Assembly: GCA_964007475.1 (NCBI GenBank)
Contig: OZ023273.1
Location: 140,341,308-140,405,307, forward strand
DNA from: Hybos culiciformis
Taxonomy: Eukaryota; Arthropoda; Insecta; Diptera; Hybotidae
Direction: 5' to 3'
Length of the DNA stretch: 64,000 nucleotides
Position numbers and translations under genes: made by a program. Shown here in pieces: positions 63,377 through 64,000 of this stretch. Under the pieces are notes generated by a model. The model had not been told where the DNA came from and did not search any database. It saw only the letters and a program-made list of their open reading frames with translations. The number at the start of each line of letters is the position of its first letter. The first letter of the stretch is position 1.

Positions 63377-64000
63377 TGATTGGTCGGTTTGGAAGTCTTT
63401 TAATCATAGAGAGAAAAAAATACTAAAATTTTTAAGACATCAAGATCTAATTTTATGTATATTAATCATTCTATATTATTTTGAACATAATTTAATTTAC
63501 TGCAGGAAAGCAGGGAATAATCTTCCAAAATACATAATACGAAAAAATGTTTAAATTTAATTTAACAAAAATTAGGTTGTGAAACGTGAATTTCTTAAAT
63601 TAATTAGTATAGCGCCATATCAATAAGATAGTAGCTAAAAAAAAAAAAAAATTTTTTAACTTATGTGGGGAAGGGAATGTTATACATAAGTGTTCTGTAC
63701 AGAACATTCTTTTTTTTTTTATTCTTTCTTGAGTCGATTTAGAAAAAATCGCATGTATATTTTAAATACAAGTTTTATGTACACATTGTAGGTATGTGAA
63801 GTATAAAAAAAAATGTGTTCAAAAATATTCTGAATTAATTCTTGCAAGTTAACTTGTTTTTCTTTTTTATTTGCTTTTTTTTTTTTTTAGTTTTTATTTT
63901 TTATTTTTATTTTTTTTAATAACAGAAAATTGTTTTCTTTTTTTCGTTGTTATCACAAAATTAGGTGTGACTTCCGTTCTTTTTTCTGCACATTATCCTT
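63377..64000. other. AT-rich DNA to the end of the window
   Basis: No gene is seen. A perfect 16-bp palindrome, TGTTCTGTACAGAACA, lies at 63691-63706. Confidence 0.7.

Overview
The window is very AT-rich non-coding eukaryotic DNA, dominated by A/T homopolymer runs, TA-rich microsatellites and TATGTA/TACATA words. I recognise no host gene, rRNA, canonical tRNA gene, operon or CRISPR array. The only intact long reading frame is a transposase, and the transposon families present (a Phantom-like Mutator element with a FLYWCH finger, hAT elements, a tRNA-derived short repeat) fit an animal genome, most likely an insect. That assignment is inference; no species can be named. Most open frames of 60-100 codons here are strings of F, K, N, I, L and Y expected from poly-A/poly-T DNA, and I do not call them genes.

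Layout. 1-8285: AT-rich intergenic or intronic DNA with one doubtful inverted-repeat element (4019-5327). 8294-9289: non-autonomous hAT element with an 8-bp target duplication. 12710-13026: foldback MITE that is almost all inverted repeat. 17842-17981: small foldback. 26265-26539: short element with terminal inverted repeats and TTAA on both sides. 26904-30130: the centrepiece, a complete Phantom-like Mutator (MULE) transposon with a perfect 9-bp target duplication, an intact 466-residue transposase with its D-D-E residues and FLYWCH zinc finger, inverted subterminal arrays of an ACTGTA motif, a perfect 97-bp palindrome upstream of the gene and a 251-bp palindrome-rich block downstream. 33141-33821: hAT remnant with an 8-bp duplication and the broken 3' end of its transposase. 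49494-50440: a second, unrelated-family MULE, internally deleted, with its own 9-bp duplication, inverted arrays of CCTCGAAAAAAAAA and a dead transposase tail. 55676-56042: tRNA-derived SINE-like sequence inside a weak inverted repeat. 62286-63368: non-autonomous element with 8-bp duplication and GAAAGT-rich ends.

How the parts relate. The 26904-30130 element could in principle supply transposase for its own movement: the FLYWCH finger is the likely DNA-binding part and the subterminal ACTGTA arrays are candidate binding sites. The 49494-50440 element has the same plan (GGG...CCC termini, 9-bp duplication, inverted arrays of a short motif) but a wholly different motif and a divergent transposase, so the plan appears conserved while the motif changes. 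The hAT elements show their own subterminal words at both ends. No evidence links any element to a host gene in this window.
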